This document shows positions 22,801 to 37,800 of a DNA stretch of 64,000 bases, in pieces. Within the stretch, counting starts at the first letter, position 1, and every line of letters starts with the position of its first letter. The translations under genes and the position numbers were made by a program. The DNA comes from Novipirellula herctigrandis (lineage in GTDB: Bacteria > Planctomycetota > Planctomycetia > Pirellulales > Pirellulaceae): contig SJPJ01000001.1 in assembly GCA_007859835.1 (NCBI GenBank), forward strand, positions 4,569,078-4,633,077, written 5' to 3'. The notes under the pieces were generated by a model that saw nothing but the letters and a program-made list of their open reading frames with translations, ran no database searches and had not been told where the DNA came from.

Positions 22801-25800
22801 GATTTTGAACGGAAACAATCGCGCTAACCTAGTCTTTGACGTATCCCTGAATGCCAATCCGGCCGACCAGGCCAGCGGAAACAACATCGACAACTATACG
22901 CTGACCAACATGGATACCGGCGAAGAAGTCTCGATCGGCGCAGTCCGATACGACGCCGGCACGCGGACCGCTGAATTGTTGTTCGAACAGCTGCCTCCCG
23001 CCGAGTACGTTCTGCAAGTCAGTTCTCAAGTGGAGAGCGAACAGGCGATTCCGATTGGCGGTGATGGCTTTGAAACAACGTTCCGTGTTTTCGAAGATGT
23101 CACGCTGTCGATGTCAGTCTCTTACGAGAACACACGGATCAACCGTGCCGATGGAACGTTGCTGTTCGATGTCATCGTGACCAATAATAATGGCTTCGAT
23201 GTTGCCGGCCCAATCAACATCGTCTTTGACCAACTTGGTGACGAAAGTGTCGTCTACTTTGGTAACGACGGCGCACCAGCCGATGCCAATGGATTCCAGC
23301 TGTTTGCCGATGGCGCCGTGCTGGAAGGCAGCACGTCGTCAGCGCCGCAAACAATCACGATCCAGAACCGCGAACTGGTTGACTTGATGTTCAATCCACG
23401 CGTTCTGGCTTCGTTGCCCGACAACCAATTACCAAATTTCAACAGCGCGCCGTTGGAAGTCGGCAGCGTCAATGCGGAATACGAATACTTGGCCGAAGCG
23501 GAAGATCCCGACGGATCAGCGGTGACCTATGTGTTGGCCAGCGGGCCGAAGGGCGCTACCGTCGATCCGATAACGGGTATGGTCGACTGGATGCCCAATC
23601 GATCCAGCGATGTAAAAGCCGACTTCGAATTGCGTGCCTACGATGCCCGCGGCGCATATCGCCGCCAGGTCTGGACCGTCGATGTGACCGATGCCAATCG
23701 TGCTCCAATCATTTCGCCTGTAGAAGATCAACTATTTACCGAAGGCGACCTGATCGACATTCCGGTCAGCGCATTCGATCCAGACGGCGACGATTTGATC
23801 TACTTTGCAGACAACCTTCCACCTGGAGCCGTTTTCGACTCGGTCGGCCAATCGCTACGCTGGCGACCGGGCGGTATGGACGCCGGGGAATACAAAGCCG
23901 TTACGTTGATTGTCAGTGATAGCTTCGTCGAATCGAGAGTCTCGTTCGATATCGTCATCGCCAACAACAATGTTGCACCGAAGATCGCACCGCTCGCAAA
24001 TCGCACCATTAACGAAGGCGACGTGATTTCATTCATGTTGGTCGGTACCGACGAAGATGGTGATGCGCTCCGTTATTTGACCCCCAACGCACCTCCGGGA
24101 GCATTCCTGGATCCGAACATCGGTCTGTTTGAGTGGACGCCCGGATACGATCAACACGGCATCTTCGAAATCGATTTCTTTGCCGACGATGGCCAAACTC
24201 GCACCAAGCAGTCGGCGGTTTTGACGGTCAACAACCTGAACGGCCAAGTCGATTTCCCTGAGCTTGACGAGTTCGACATACTCGAAGGCCAAACGATCCA
24301 ACTGCGAATCGCCGCAAGCGATCCGGAGTTCAGCGGCGTACCGACCGATCCGACGGTGACCGGAGAAGATTTCTTCGTCGACTTCGAAGGCTTGATTCCG
24401 CAGCTGACCTATACGCACGACACCCTCCCGGGCGCTGCGACTTATGACACCGAGCGACAAATCTTTACGTGGACGCCGACGTTCGACGAAGCCGGCTTGT
24501 ACAAGTTCGATTTCACTGCCGAAGACGATGGCGACGGAACCGGATCGCCGACAACTGACACAGTTACGCTAACGATCAATGTGCAAGACGCCAACGGAGC
24601 GCCGGAAGTCAACACTATCGGCAACCAGACCGTTGCGATTGGCGAAACACTTGAAATTCCGATTGTTGCGGTTGATCCCGAAGGCGCGTCAATCGAAATC
24701 TCCGCACAGATCGGTCAAGCGACGCAGCTTCCCCGTTGGGCCACACTGACTGACAACGGCAACGGAACCGGAACCCTTTCGCTAGCACCACAGCCAGGCG
24801 ACCGAGACGATTACCTGGTCACCATCACCGCAAAGGAAGCCGCTGGTACGCTCGACCTGCAAGGGCAAACTCAATTCATTCTTCAGGCCACAAGTGAAAA
24901 TGGACCACCGTTCATGCACTCCGTCTTCGATGCCGTTCTGGTTCCCGGCTCGCCGTATTTGCTACCCTTGTTCGTTACCGATGCCGACCAGGATCCGCTG
25001 GCATTCAACGCATCCGGATTGCCGAGCGGCGCATCGTTGACTCCATCGACCGTCTACGGCGAAGCCAATTTCGCATGGAATCCGACGGCCAGTGAGATTG
25101 GTACGCACACGATTACATTCGAAGTAACCGACAGTGGCAACAACGGTGCGGCCGCACCGCTTAGCACATCGCACACGATCACGTTGACTGTCCGACAATC
25201 AAACATCCGTCCCGACCTTGATGCGATTGGTGCCCAAACCGTTGCTGAGGGACAAACGCTTTCGCTACAGGCATTCGCCCGTGATGACGATGGCGATACG
25301 GTTCATTTCACTGCAGACCTTGTCAACGGAACCGCAACCGGACCGTTGCCGACGGGTGCTCAGTTCGATCAGGCGACTGGACAGCTAACTTGGACACCCA
25401 ATTCGACTCAAGCGGGCGACTATCGCATCCGAATAACCGCTAGCGACGGAGCCGGTTCGCGAAGTGATGACGTCTTGGTAACGGTCACCAACGTCAATCA
25501 GGCTCCCGTCTTTTCGACGTTGCCACAACTCTTTGGCCGCGAAGGAGAACAGCTTGTTTTCAGCGTAAATGCAGGCGATGCCGACGGAGAGCCGCTTATC
25601 TACGCATTCACGGGTGTGCGACCCGACGGTTTCCGATTTGATCCCACCTCCCGAACGGTCGCTTGGGACGTCGATTTCGAGTCCACAGGCAATTATGTCC
25701 TTCCGTTCTTGGTGACCGATCCTTCGGGCGGGCAAGATACATTGCACGTCCAGGTGCAAGTGCTTCCGACCAATCGCGAGCCAGAATTAAACGCACCGAC

Positions 25801-28800
25801 ACTGCGCAATGCTCAGATCGGCGAGCTATTTGAAATTCCGATTGTCGTAACCGATGCCGACGGCGATACCGTTACACTCTCCGCAACCGACTTGCCGGCC
25901 GGTGCATCGATCGACGGAGACAACGTGTTGCGTTGGGAACCTCAGGGATTCCAAGCGGGCCAGCACACTATTCGCCTGATCGCCGACGATGGGACACTGC
26001 AGGTTCAACGCACCATCACACTGGTCGCAAGCTTCAACCCCGTCGGTCCCAAGGTCACGATCGTCACCACGCCCAGTTTCCCAGCGACACCGGGTCAAGA
26101 AGTAGTTATTGAACCGATTGCCGATAGCGATGTGCTACTGCAGTCAACGACTCTGGTTATCAACGGACAATCCGTCACGCTGGACGAACTCGGGCGCGGC
26201 ACCTTTGTCGCCAATATGCCGGGTCGTTACGAAGTTTCCACGACCGTCGTTGATATCGAAGGCCGCCAAACCGTAGTCACTCAGCCGTTGTTTATTCGTG
26301 ATCCTGGCGATCGCACCGCACCGCGCATCGAGATCACCGAGTTTACTCCGCCAGTCGTCACCGGCATGCGTGACTTGATGTTCGATATCTTCGACGAAGG
26401 ACTGGCCAGTTACACCATCGATCTCATTCCCAGGGGCGGCGGAGCGGCGATCACACTCAGAGAGGGAACGACTAGTATTGTACGTCTTGTGACGTTGGAC
26501 CCAGAACAATTCAAAAATGGTTTCTACACGATTTCGATTGCCGCCAGCGACTTTGGTGGACTGACTTCGACCCAGACATATGACATTGAAATCAACTCGG
26601 CTACGAAGACGGCAGCGGTTCAACGAAGCACGACGGATCTGTCGATCACACTTGCTGGTATCAACGTCGAATTCTCGCGATATTATGACTCACTGGATTC
26701 CATCCCCGAAGGCTTCTTCAACACACCGTTGATCGATCCGCAAATCGCACTCGGAGGGGACACAGCAAGCGATTCGTTTACTGCGATGCCTGCGGGAACG
26801 CGGCTGTATGTCACACTTCCCACTGGCGAGCGTGTCGGATTCACGTTCCAGCCCGAAGCAATCACCACGGGAATTGAAACTTATCGTCCGGCCTGGGTTG
26901 CCGACGGCGACGTGAACTGGGGATTGGAAAGTTTCGATCGAACAATTCAACCGGTCGACGGAAAGTACTATATCGTTGGCAGCGGGCTGCCCTACGTTCC
27001 TGCCGTCGCAAACATGAGTGTCGACGTCTTCACGCTTGTCGCGCCGAACGGACAACGATACGGGTTCCGAACCGACGGTGAAAGCATCGGCGGTTTCGAC
27101 TACCGATTGAACCGCATCACGGCCACTGACGGCAGCACATCGGTGCGTTATACCGACAGCGGATTTGTCGCGCCCGATGGCTCGCGGTTGGATATCGTTC
27201 GCGACGGGTTAGACCGCATCAATGAACTGGTCGGCAGCGACGATCAGCACATCGTCTATCGCTATAACGCCGAAGGTCAGCTTTCGACCGCGATTGACGT
27301 CGTTAGTGGCGACCGAACATTCTACGGTTATGACGATGAAGGCCGGCTGAACATCGTCGCACCTTCTTCAACCGATGGGACTCATTTCACATATGACGAC
27401 GACGGAAAGCCCCTACCCACATCGTCAGTCACACCGCACCTTGGTGGAACGCGTTCAGTCTTCGGCATTCCGCTGACCGGAACTCTGCTCGCTGGCGAAA
27501 CCGACCGCTATGCATTCACGATCACGGAAGGTGAATTGCGCAGCAGCGCGACCGCTACGATCACGATCGGTGTCGAAATCGACTCGGCTGACTTCGATCC
27601 GAACTCAGCCGCTGTAGATAGCTTCAACACAGGATACGAATTCACCGAAGCTGGGCGTAGTGTTGCACTCTTTACGATTAACCGATCAGGAACGCATGTG
27701 CTGACCATCTCCGGTTCCGCAGCGGGTGCCTATTCCGCAGAGATTTACTTAGTCGGCGATTCCAATGGTGATAGCGTTGTCGATGGCGCAGACTCACAAA
27801 CAGGTAGCGACTTCGATCGCGACGGTGACATTGATGCTGTCGACGACGCGGCATCAGCTAGCAACTTTGGCTTTGTCGCCCGTCAACGCCCCAGCGGTTC
27901 TCCGCGGGATGTCTTCATCAGACCTGGGCAAAGGCTTCCAATTTCGACCGACGAAATATTCGTATCCGACGAAACACATCTGACCTATATCGTTACTTCT
28001 GATGGGACAGAGATCGGCGCAGAAATCGATCCCGTTACCAATTCTCTGCTGATTCGCACCTCATTGGATTTCGTTGGCCCCTCTTCTGTGTTCTTGGTCG
28101 CGGACGATGGGGTCGAACGATCTTCTCAAGTCGAGATAAAGCTTGATGCCAACGGTGTTTCCATCGCCGACGTCCGACTGCTGGAAGATCGCGAAGCGAT
28201 TGACTTGGGCGAGAGGTCACGCGTGGAGTTGGCCGTCACCTATACCGACGGTTCAAGTGACATTGTGTCGTCGCAGGAACTTGGCTTCGTCAGCTCTGAT
28301 CCGAACACCTTGGAAATCAAGGACGGCCATCTGCGCGGCTTGGCGGACGGATTTGCTTACGTCGAGGGTTCAGTTGCGGGACAAAAACTCGTAAAGACTG
28401 TCCTGGTTGGCCTCCCAACTGACGTCAACACGCTTGCCACTTCATTGCTGAACATACAGGCCTACCCCGCTTCGGTCGTACTGCCGCCGCAGGATTCGCG
28501 TGATATCGTAATCCTCATCGACGGCAAACGTCTTGATTCATTGGACATGCCCCAAGAAACCGTTTTTATCACTTCGGATCCGTCGGTAGTCACCGTTGAT
28601 TCTGTTGGTCGCATTAAGGCGGTGGGGACAGGAATCGCAGAAGTCATATCAGTTTACCGTGCAGGACTTTCCCGAACGCAAGTACGAGTCGCCGAACCGG
28701 TGGCGGGCAAAGTTGAAATCGACACGAACGGTGGAGTCGTGGGCGATGCGACTTCCGGGTTCGTCTCGATTCCGGCAGGTGGATTTAGAACTCCGGCCTC

Positions 28801-31800
28801 TGTCGAATTGTTAACACGTCCGATCGAGCAGGTTGCCGACGAGGTTGGCGCTGGATTTGTAGCTGCTGCCGCATTCGACCTTGATTTCAGCGGTGAGTCG
28901 CTAAGCATTCCCGCGCAAGTGGCGGTACCGGTTGATGGGCTTAGCGCGGGCGAACCGGTGTACTTCATGCGTCGGGAGACGTTGATTGATGCAGACGGTA
29001 ACGAATCGGTAATTTTCGTGCAGGACGACACGGGAGTTGTGGGTGACGACGGCCTCGCTAGAACATCGTCACCGCCCTCGGAAGGCATCAATCGTCAGGG
29101 CCCGTACATCGTTATGGCAGCCGAAGATGATCAGGATCTTGTCCAAGTTGATCTCGGTCTTAGCATCATTCGCGGTGACTTTACGAATGCCGAATACGGA
29201 ATCGTTGCCACGCCAACGCAACTGGGAACCGAAGCAATGCCTGTTTCTGTCCCGTTTGCCGGACAGGTCTTCCTGTCACTCGGTCGTACACTCTTTGTGC
29301 CTCCCATCGAAACACAATTCGATATTTGGGTCCGTCGTGACGGGATCGCGCAGAAACTTGTGTCACATACGTTTGACGTTGGAAACCAAACTCAGTTTGA
29401 TTTCACCATCGATGGTGATCCAACCGACCTGGTGACCGATGACGGTTATCCGATAATTGAAAATGCTCGTATCATTCACGCCATAGAAGACGAACCCACA
29501 AAGATTCGTCTGGAGGGCCGCAACTTCTTTGTTGAATCGCGTCAGGGCATCCTTCCCGTTCAGCAAAGTGACGTGCGTGTTACCTTCGTACGTGGAATTC
29601 TGGATTCGTTCCGGTTGGAAAATGATAAAGATGATCCGGATGATCTTGTACTGCCAGCTTCTAGTTTCGAACTCAACATTGACTCGGATCCGCATTCTAT
29701 CGAGTTCGCTGCGCCGAATGCGGTTCCGATTTCGTCGTCGCTGATCGTCGTCTCTCGACCTCGACGAACCATTGGTAGCGACAAAGACGATCCCGCCGAA
29801 CTGCTCGATTCCCGGCCGTTTCGCATCAGGGCGGAAAGCCGCCTGTCATTTGCGGCAGCCATTCAGAGTGGCTCCATTCTTGTGACCGAACGCTCGGCGG
29901 TCGATCAGGTCGACCGCGTCGCGCAACTGTCGGTTGCTCCGGAAGGGGCGCGACCGCTCCGGACCATTCTTTCCAACGACCAGGAACGCTTGTTCGTAAC
30001 GCTGAGTGACCCAACCGGCATCGCAGTCTTCGACGCAAATACCCTTCTGCAACTTGATGCAGACGGAGCCTTGTTCGAAGATTTGGACGGCAACCCTGAT
30101 ACTACGGCAGACCTGATTCCCTTGCCGATTGGGGCTCGGCCTGACTTTATGGCGACCACTCCTGATGGAAAATATCTATATGTCGCGGACGGCCGGTTTG
30201 GCTCAATTTACGTTGTGGATCTGCGATTGGATTCTTTGACCTATCATCAGCATGTCGACACCATCAGCCTGCCTCTTTCACCCTATGGGATTCGCGGATT
30301 GGCAATTACGCCTGATGGCAAGTACCTAGCCGCAACGGCACCGGGACACCCGTTACATCGCGCGTCTGCTGGCCCTGGACACGTATTCGTGCTGAAGATT
30401 GGCGAAGACACCATTCAGTCCACGGACACCGAAGGCATCACTACCGAATCGGTGGTTCCCACGTCGCTCTTAGATCATATTTGTCGCGTCGGGCCCGAAC
30501 CCTATGCTGTAGTAGCAACTGCAGATTCAGATACATTCCTTTTCACCGACCGCAGCCAAGAAGGTACTGCCTACAACGTGTTGCGCCGCAATACGAAGGG
30601 ATGGTTCATTGACTCGTTCCAAGCAACGCTTGGCGAACGTATCGCGCTGAACAACAGCCTTAATGTGCGAGACCCGTTGGACGTCGAGAATCTGAATGAT
30701 ATTGAACTCATTCCTGGACGAACGGACTTTGCCTTTGTGTCCGGTTACAACGCAAAATTCCTAGACGATCCGTTAGTCAGGGCGGGTGGAAATGTTGGCA
30801 TCATCGCGGACCCGCTGAATTTGACGGCTGAAGGCCCTCGACTGATTGCCGCCACCGAGCAGATCGAGCGTTCATTTCCGGACAATTTGGCGATCGGTGC
30901 CGATGGCCAGACGCTGTACGTGACGATGCAGGGGACGCGTGAGCAGCAGGCTTATGACATCGCTTCCATATTTGCGGTCATCGAACAGGCGAAGAAAGTC
31001 GGTTACGACCTGACCAAGAATTCTCTTGAGCGCGCTGCATTGGAGTTGTTCGACGGTAGCCGGGGAATCCTTGTTGCAAGAAACGCGACCGACCCGGCAA
31101 GCGCGCTTCGCGGAGTCGATGCGGTTCCGAATTCCTTGACACTTACCAGCCCCGTCAACGCAATCTCGGACTCTCAGCGCCCAACTTTTCAATGGAACGT
31201 TGGCGTGCCCAACGGAGAGAGCCGAATCTACGTTTCGGTCTTCCCTGCCGGGTCCGGACTTTTCCCACAGGACCTCGGGTCGGTAGATTTGAATCCATAT
31301 CGAATCGTCAGTGGTGTATCGGTTACCGCTGACGAATTTGGGAACGCAACTTTCTCGCTTCCAGATTCATTGGAGCTGACCGCGGGTCAAAACTACTACT
31401 GGGGCGTTGAGGCATTCCAAAACGGAGGACGACGCAGTCGTCGAGACTCGACGTTCACCGTTCGCCCTGAGATTGTGACCCAGACAGATCGGTTCAACAC
31501 CGTGACAGTCATCACCCATGGGTTCACGCTCGACCCGTCCGCAGCGCTCTCCGACGAACCGCTCGAAAACGCTCCGGAATCGTTTATTGAAATGGCGAAA
31601 CTCGTAGCCCGCCGTGGCGGCGATGGAGTCGTCATGATCTACAACCGAGAGAAGGGCAAGTTCATTTCGCTTGACGGTCGCGAGCCGATACCAGGTCGAC
31701 CGGTTGTTCTTGTCTCCGATTGGATCAAAGAGTCGGTGGTCAATGATTCTGGGTTCGCCGAGGGTGCAGCTGACGCCTTATTTGCGGCAATCATGGATTT

Positions 31801-34800
31801 CGACAAAGACAACGCTGGACGATTGATGAAGAGCCCGTTGCATTTCATCGGGCACAGTCGCGGAACCATCGTAAATAGTGAGATTATTCAGCGATTCGGA
31901 ATTCATAAACAGGATAAGAACGACATCCAGATGACCACGCTGGATGCCCATGACTTGCCACAGAGGTCTCTCGACACGCCAGTATCTGCTGTCCAGCAGC
32001 TATTTACACGAATCAGTCGCGAGCTTGTAGGTGAAGTCTGTGATAGCCTAAATCCTACCATCCGAAGTCGAGTTGCTTGTTGGGTGAGCAAAGTGGGCGC
32101 CGATTTAGCGGTAGGGTTCGCTGACGCCACCGTTGTTGTCACCGATGTGATCGGATCACTCGCCGATCTAGAGTGGCTTCACTATGGCGAATTCCGAGAG
32201 CCGACCGTGCAGGTGTGGAACAACCTCGCGTTTGCAGACAACTACTACCAGGAGCTCGGCACCCATGCTCGGACTATCACACCAAACGGATTCTCCCTTC
32301 CTGCGGCATCAATCAATCAAAGGCTCCACGAAAACGACAAAGACGCAGAACAACCAATTGCCGGCCGTGCCGGATTTACTCAAGACGACTTCATCGGTAC
32401 GAGCATTCAGGACGCTACCGGATTTGGCGGTGTAGCTGGGCCTCATAGTCGTGTCTGGAAGTGGTACGCCGGTACGATTGACGTCGGACTGCAAGACTTT
32501 GGTGGAGAGCGAGTTTGGCGTCGCCTGTATGACGCAAATTTTGAACGAACGGTGGGGCAGGCGATCTTCGCGGTCGACTACAACGAGACCCCGTGGTACC
32601 AAGCCTACGAAGGTGCCAAGAATGGCCCTGAAGACATCGGCAAGATTAGCGAAGGGATCGCAACCGGTTGGTTCTATAGCGCAGTCGGTGGAGGATCAGA
32701 GTATCGAGCCGATCTCGCAGGTTCGGTACCGGTTACCTACGACAACACGTTGGCGGACGACTACGCCAACGGCCAACGGGGACCAGCGGTACCGAGTCTG
32801 TTCAATGGGGATTTCGAGCAAGGAAATCTCCATCTGGGTCGTTTCAACCATGCCGAAACCGAGTTCGTGGGCCCCGAACGAAGGTTCCCATTTGGGCAAT
32901 ATGCGATCCCCGGCTGGGCATACCACAACGGCAACAAAGTAAGATTCCCCAAGGGTGCACAGTACACCGTCAACGAAAATGGTAACACTTCACTGCTACT
33001 TGGCGACGGTCTCGACGAAATTCGTCACAATCGCTTTTACGCGCCCGATGGCGGCTCTGGACTACGATTTGATCTATCGATTGTCGGCAGCGCGACGGGT
33101 AAGCTGACTGTCAGTGTCGAAACCGAACCTGGAAAGATGACACTGATAGACGATGTTAACCTAGCCGAACTAGAAAATGATCTCTTTGAAACCGTCTACT
33201 TTCCTTTCGATTTTGATGGAGTCTACTCATCCTTAGTATTTGCCATCGAGGGAGGCACGGTCCTTCTTGACAATGTCGAGATCATCGCCGGGGCTCGACT
33301 GGTCGACAATGATGGTGATCCGGACGATGGATATGCGAACCTGACCCCAATTCAGTCTGGTATTCCCGTCCAGGATATTGCAGAGGGGGAGACGAATTCG
33401 AATTCAAGCTTCTCCGATTTTGTTCTTGATAGTTCGTCAGACGACGTGACGACAAAGTTGCGACGTATCATTATCACTGGTGCCGGGTTGCTTGAGTCGA
33501 TTGGGATTGGTGCTGGCGATGACGAGTTTTCTGCCAAAGTCGGTGAACGGACTGAGGAAGAGCGCCGGGTTGAAACGCTACGTGAAGACGCCACATGTTT
33601 CGTGATCTTCTTTGACGCCGACATTACGGATCGCGACCCGGGAACTTGCGAAATATTGAGTATGTTGGCAACGCCCGAGGAAACGCTGATAACATCCATT
33701 TCGTCGAAAGGTGACATCGATTTTGAAATTGCGATACGCGAACCATCGTTCCTTTCCGACAGTGGTTTCGAGTACGACGTTTACGCATCGTTAATGCAAG
33801 TCGAAGTGTTCTACATTGATGTTCCTAAGGATGGAATTGATTCGCGGCAGTCGACGCGTCGTTCTGTCTATTCCGCAAATGCGACATACACGAATGACGG
33901 CGACGTCTCCGATGGCATTCTCGATCTTGGGGATATCCCGGAGGGTTCGCAAAGAGACGTCAGAATCGCGTATACGTACCCCAAGCAAAAAAATCAGCTT
34001 GGAAGGTATCGCTTGCAGAAACCCGGCTCTAGAGACTTGGAAAATCTCCAGAATTTTGAGAAACCCACACGGGGCGACGGGACGAATGTGCCGGAAAGTT
34101 TCGATGTCTTGACCACCAAAGTGCTCGAGAAGCGAGTGACGCCTTATTCTGAGACCGTGCAATTTGAATTTTATCGCGCCAACGATGAGGTACTCGATAA
34201 TGAATTCAGAAGAATACATGACGGATTCGTCTCGGAACTCCAAATCGATTTCAGCGTTTCCGGAAACTACGATATCCCGTTCCCGAAGGACACGATCGAG
34301 TCCGTAATAACGACTCTTCATGCAGGCGGGAACGAGCAAGTCAAGAATCTTTTCGGAGAAACCGCAGTCGATCTCGGCTTGCTACAAACATTTGTTACGA
34401 ATACTCGTGAAGCGTTCAAGAGTGTTTATTCAGATTTCGAAAACGTGGAGGTCGTGAATGGCAATTCCGCGGGGAACATCTCCGTATCCGTAAAGGAAAC
34501 GAACCCAGATGGTCAGGGTGCTCAAGAATTGTCAACCTACGTCTCTGGAGGAGTCGCTGATACTAATTTGGTAGTAAGTAGTACTACTGGCATGAAAAAA
34601 GGAATGGTTATTACTGGTACTGGATTTACCAGTGGTCAGAAAATAGTTTCGGTAACTGACGCAACAACAGTTGTAATATCTGCGGTAGCTGATACATCAC
34701 CAAGTGGCACACTAACTTTCACATTAGCGCCCAAGCGTACTCTTGGGACCGCTCAAGTCGGATTCAAATACAAGGAATTTGACGACTTTGTTAAATCAAT

Positions 34801-37800
34801 CCGGACCGAAGAATTATCCGAAACACAGTTAGTCGCTCGGATGGAAGAGGCAGGCCTTTTCACGGGAACTGGCGAAATCAACCTTTTCATGGATCGGATT
34901 TTTGCGAACGCATCTGATGTTGGCAAAGTAGCTTCCCGGCTTGGTTCTGTTCTTGCTCACGAAGTTGGACATGTCATCGGCTTGCTGGACAACTATACCG
35001 AGAAAGAACTCGAAAAAGTTCAGGAAGACCGCGACGTGACCAAGGCGGTCAGCGCCGCGGACAAGGTTACGCTAAAAGCGTTTGACCGTTTTAGCGGCAC
35101 TGGTCTAATGCATGGAATCAATTTGGAATCGAATTTGCAAGGCGAAGCGTTCGACCGGTTTGAAGTTTACTTCGTTCAATTGGCAACTGCTGCGTCTCAA
35201 CAAGAAGTCGAGAAAGCTCGAAGCGCGCTTCTGGTTGAAAACTTTTTCGGTGCAGAAAACCCCCTTGAGCTTCCGGACCACTACGTAACTATGGCTGGGG
35301 GGATATTGCTGAACTGGCTAGAAGCATCGACAATTCTTAGCGACCTTGCCTACAGCTTTAACATCAAGGGTAACCAAACCGTAAACATCCTACCGACTAC
35401 GTCAGCGATCTTTGTCGATCGACAGCAGCCGATCAATTTACGAGATCCGAATGTCGATGAAATCAATGATAGCGACTTGCGAGTTGCAGTTCCGACGGAG
35501 GACCCGATTGGCGACGAGCAGATCTTCATTGGCAATTTCCAAGAAAGTCCCGACGAAGCCCTTGAAGAATTTGAAGCCGCGAGAGAACGAACCCTCAAGG
35601 AAGCTATCGGGGACTCGCTTGACCCTGAAGATACAAATTCACCTCCATCGCCTGAGGCAGAGGCAAGCCTGACGGCAGAGGAGTCGATCAGATACGAGTA
35701 CCAAGCGGGCTCATTTGAAGGCGCAGCCGCCGATGAAGGATTCGGTGTTTACCTAATTGGATCGGGAACACCGATACCGTTCCAATACGTCGGTGCTCCG
35801 GGAAAAATCGATCGATATTACTATCGCCTTGGTGGACCCGATGCGCCGTGGACTCTTTCAGGGTCTCCCAATGTTCAGCTGAACTCCGATGACCTCCGCG
35901 ACGGTGACAATCTCTTTGATATGGTCGGAATCATTGATGGAGTCCGAATCACACACGCGTCAACGGTCATTGTTGCAACGGAGCGCGTGGATTGGGAATT
36001 GGACCTACAGGACTCCACCGGCACGGTTTACGAAAATGCCGCAGTTCGTTTCCTGAGCGGGAATGTACCCGAAGACTACAAGCTTATTGGAAGGTTATCG
36101 GGTATTGACGGCCTAGAGCGAGCGGACGATTTGCCGAATTTGCAATTCCAAGAAACGCAATCAGAGATCCCATTCGCTTCCCTTACGAAAGTTGATGACG
36201 AAACATACGCTTTTGAGGCGGACGGTGGTCTGCAAAGTCTGGCTGCATCATCAGATGTGTTTGTCGAACTGGACGACATACCGCTTAGCAATAAGCAACC
36301 GCTTTACATCGACCCGATTCCACAATGGCTGGTCAACGCGAATACATCGATCGAATTCGTTGCCGCCAACGGTACCTATCAGATCGAATCGACGTTGCCA
36401 TCTGCGACTCAGTTCAAATTGTCTAACGCGGTCACCGGCGCTGTCGAAACACTTTTCGGAGAGAGTGCGGCCACCTTTGTCGACGCCGGCATCGGTGTGC
36501 GAGCGGTCATTTCGATCAATCGCAACGAGTCGGGCGTACTGATTCCCGTTGATGCGCGACTAAGAATGCAAATCCTCGGTTCAGAAGTACTTGATTATGT
36601 CCGACCATTCGAAGACGACAAAGTTGCGTCGCAGATTCAACTTGATCCGCGATCGCATCTCCCGACACGCGGTCGAATCGTCGCGGGTCCCTATGCAATT
36701 CCGGAATTCAACTTCGATCCAGACCCACTTACGATCGCGAAAGGCGGCAAAATCGTCAACGCGCTCGGAGCTGCAATTCCGATCGACTTCGAGATCCAGG
36801 CAGCAATCGAGGCATCATTGCAAGGGACTTGGGCCGTCGGAGTCGGGCTTGAGAATGACGGTGGTGTCGTCAAACTCGATTCCGATCACACGTTCCTAAA
36901 GCTAAAAGCGGTCGGTCGAGCGACTGCCGCAGTCTCTGCGGAAGTAGGCGTACCGTTGATTGCGTCGGTAACTGGTCAACTGACTGTCGATTCGGAACTG
37001 CACGCGCACTTCGATGCCCGATTTGGTGGCACGATCGCCGAAGGAAGCCTTGTACTGGATGACGATTCGCCAAGCTTCGATCAGTCCTGGGCGTCAATCC
37101 AAGCATGCGGGACATTGAATCTGAAGGCACAAGCGATTCTACTCGGCTCAAGCGAGGCGGAATTTGGTCCGTACAATCTGACGAAGTTGCTTTCAGGTGG
37201 AGCAAACCAAGTAACCTTGTTTGGTGAAATACCTGAGAATTTCGCGGATCGCACCTGTAGTTTCGCCGCTCCGACGCTAATCACTCAGGAGCTGATTGAG
37301 ATTGCGGAAGGATCGAACGGGGAACAGATTGAAATCGCCCTCTCCAAAACGCTGGGGCTTTCTCCGGAAGAAGCGGCAAATGTGCGCGTCAAAGTCGAAC
37401 TGATCGAAAAGGCGGGACAAGTCGTTACTGACGGTGCAACGGCACTGGAAGACTTCCGAACGGGCGTGTTCTCGTCCACGCCGACATTGGGCGGAACGGT
37501 TAAGGATGGAATCGCAAGCGTTTTTGTAAGCGGTCTGATCAATGATTCTGATGCTGAAGGAGATGAAAGCTTTGTTGGCGTTGTTACATTGGAAGGTCTG
37601 CCTGAGGGTAAATCCGTCAAACCGATCGAGATCGAATTTGTCATCAAAGACGATGATGGCCCTCCGCCCGAGGGTGAGTCGCCCGCAGCTTCAGGTTCGC
37701 TTCCAACAAACGAAACGGACCAACCCGATGCTTTGTTCAACCCCTCGCTGCCTATTGCGGCTGAGCCGGTCGAATCGACCTCATCGCTAGTTTCAGAACA

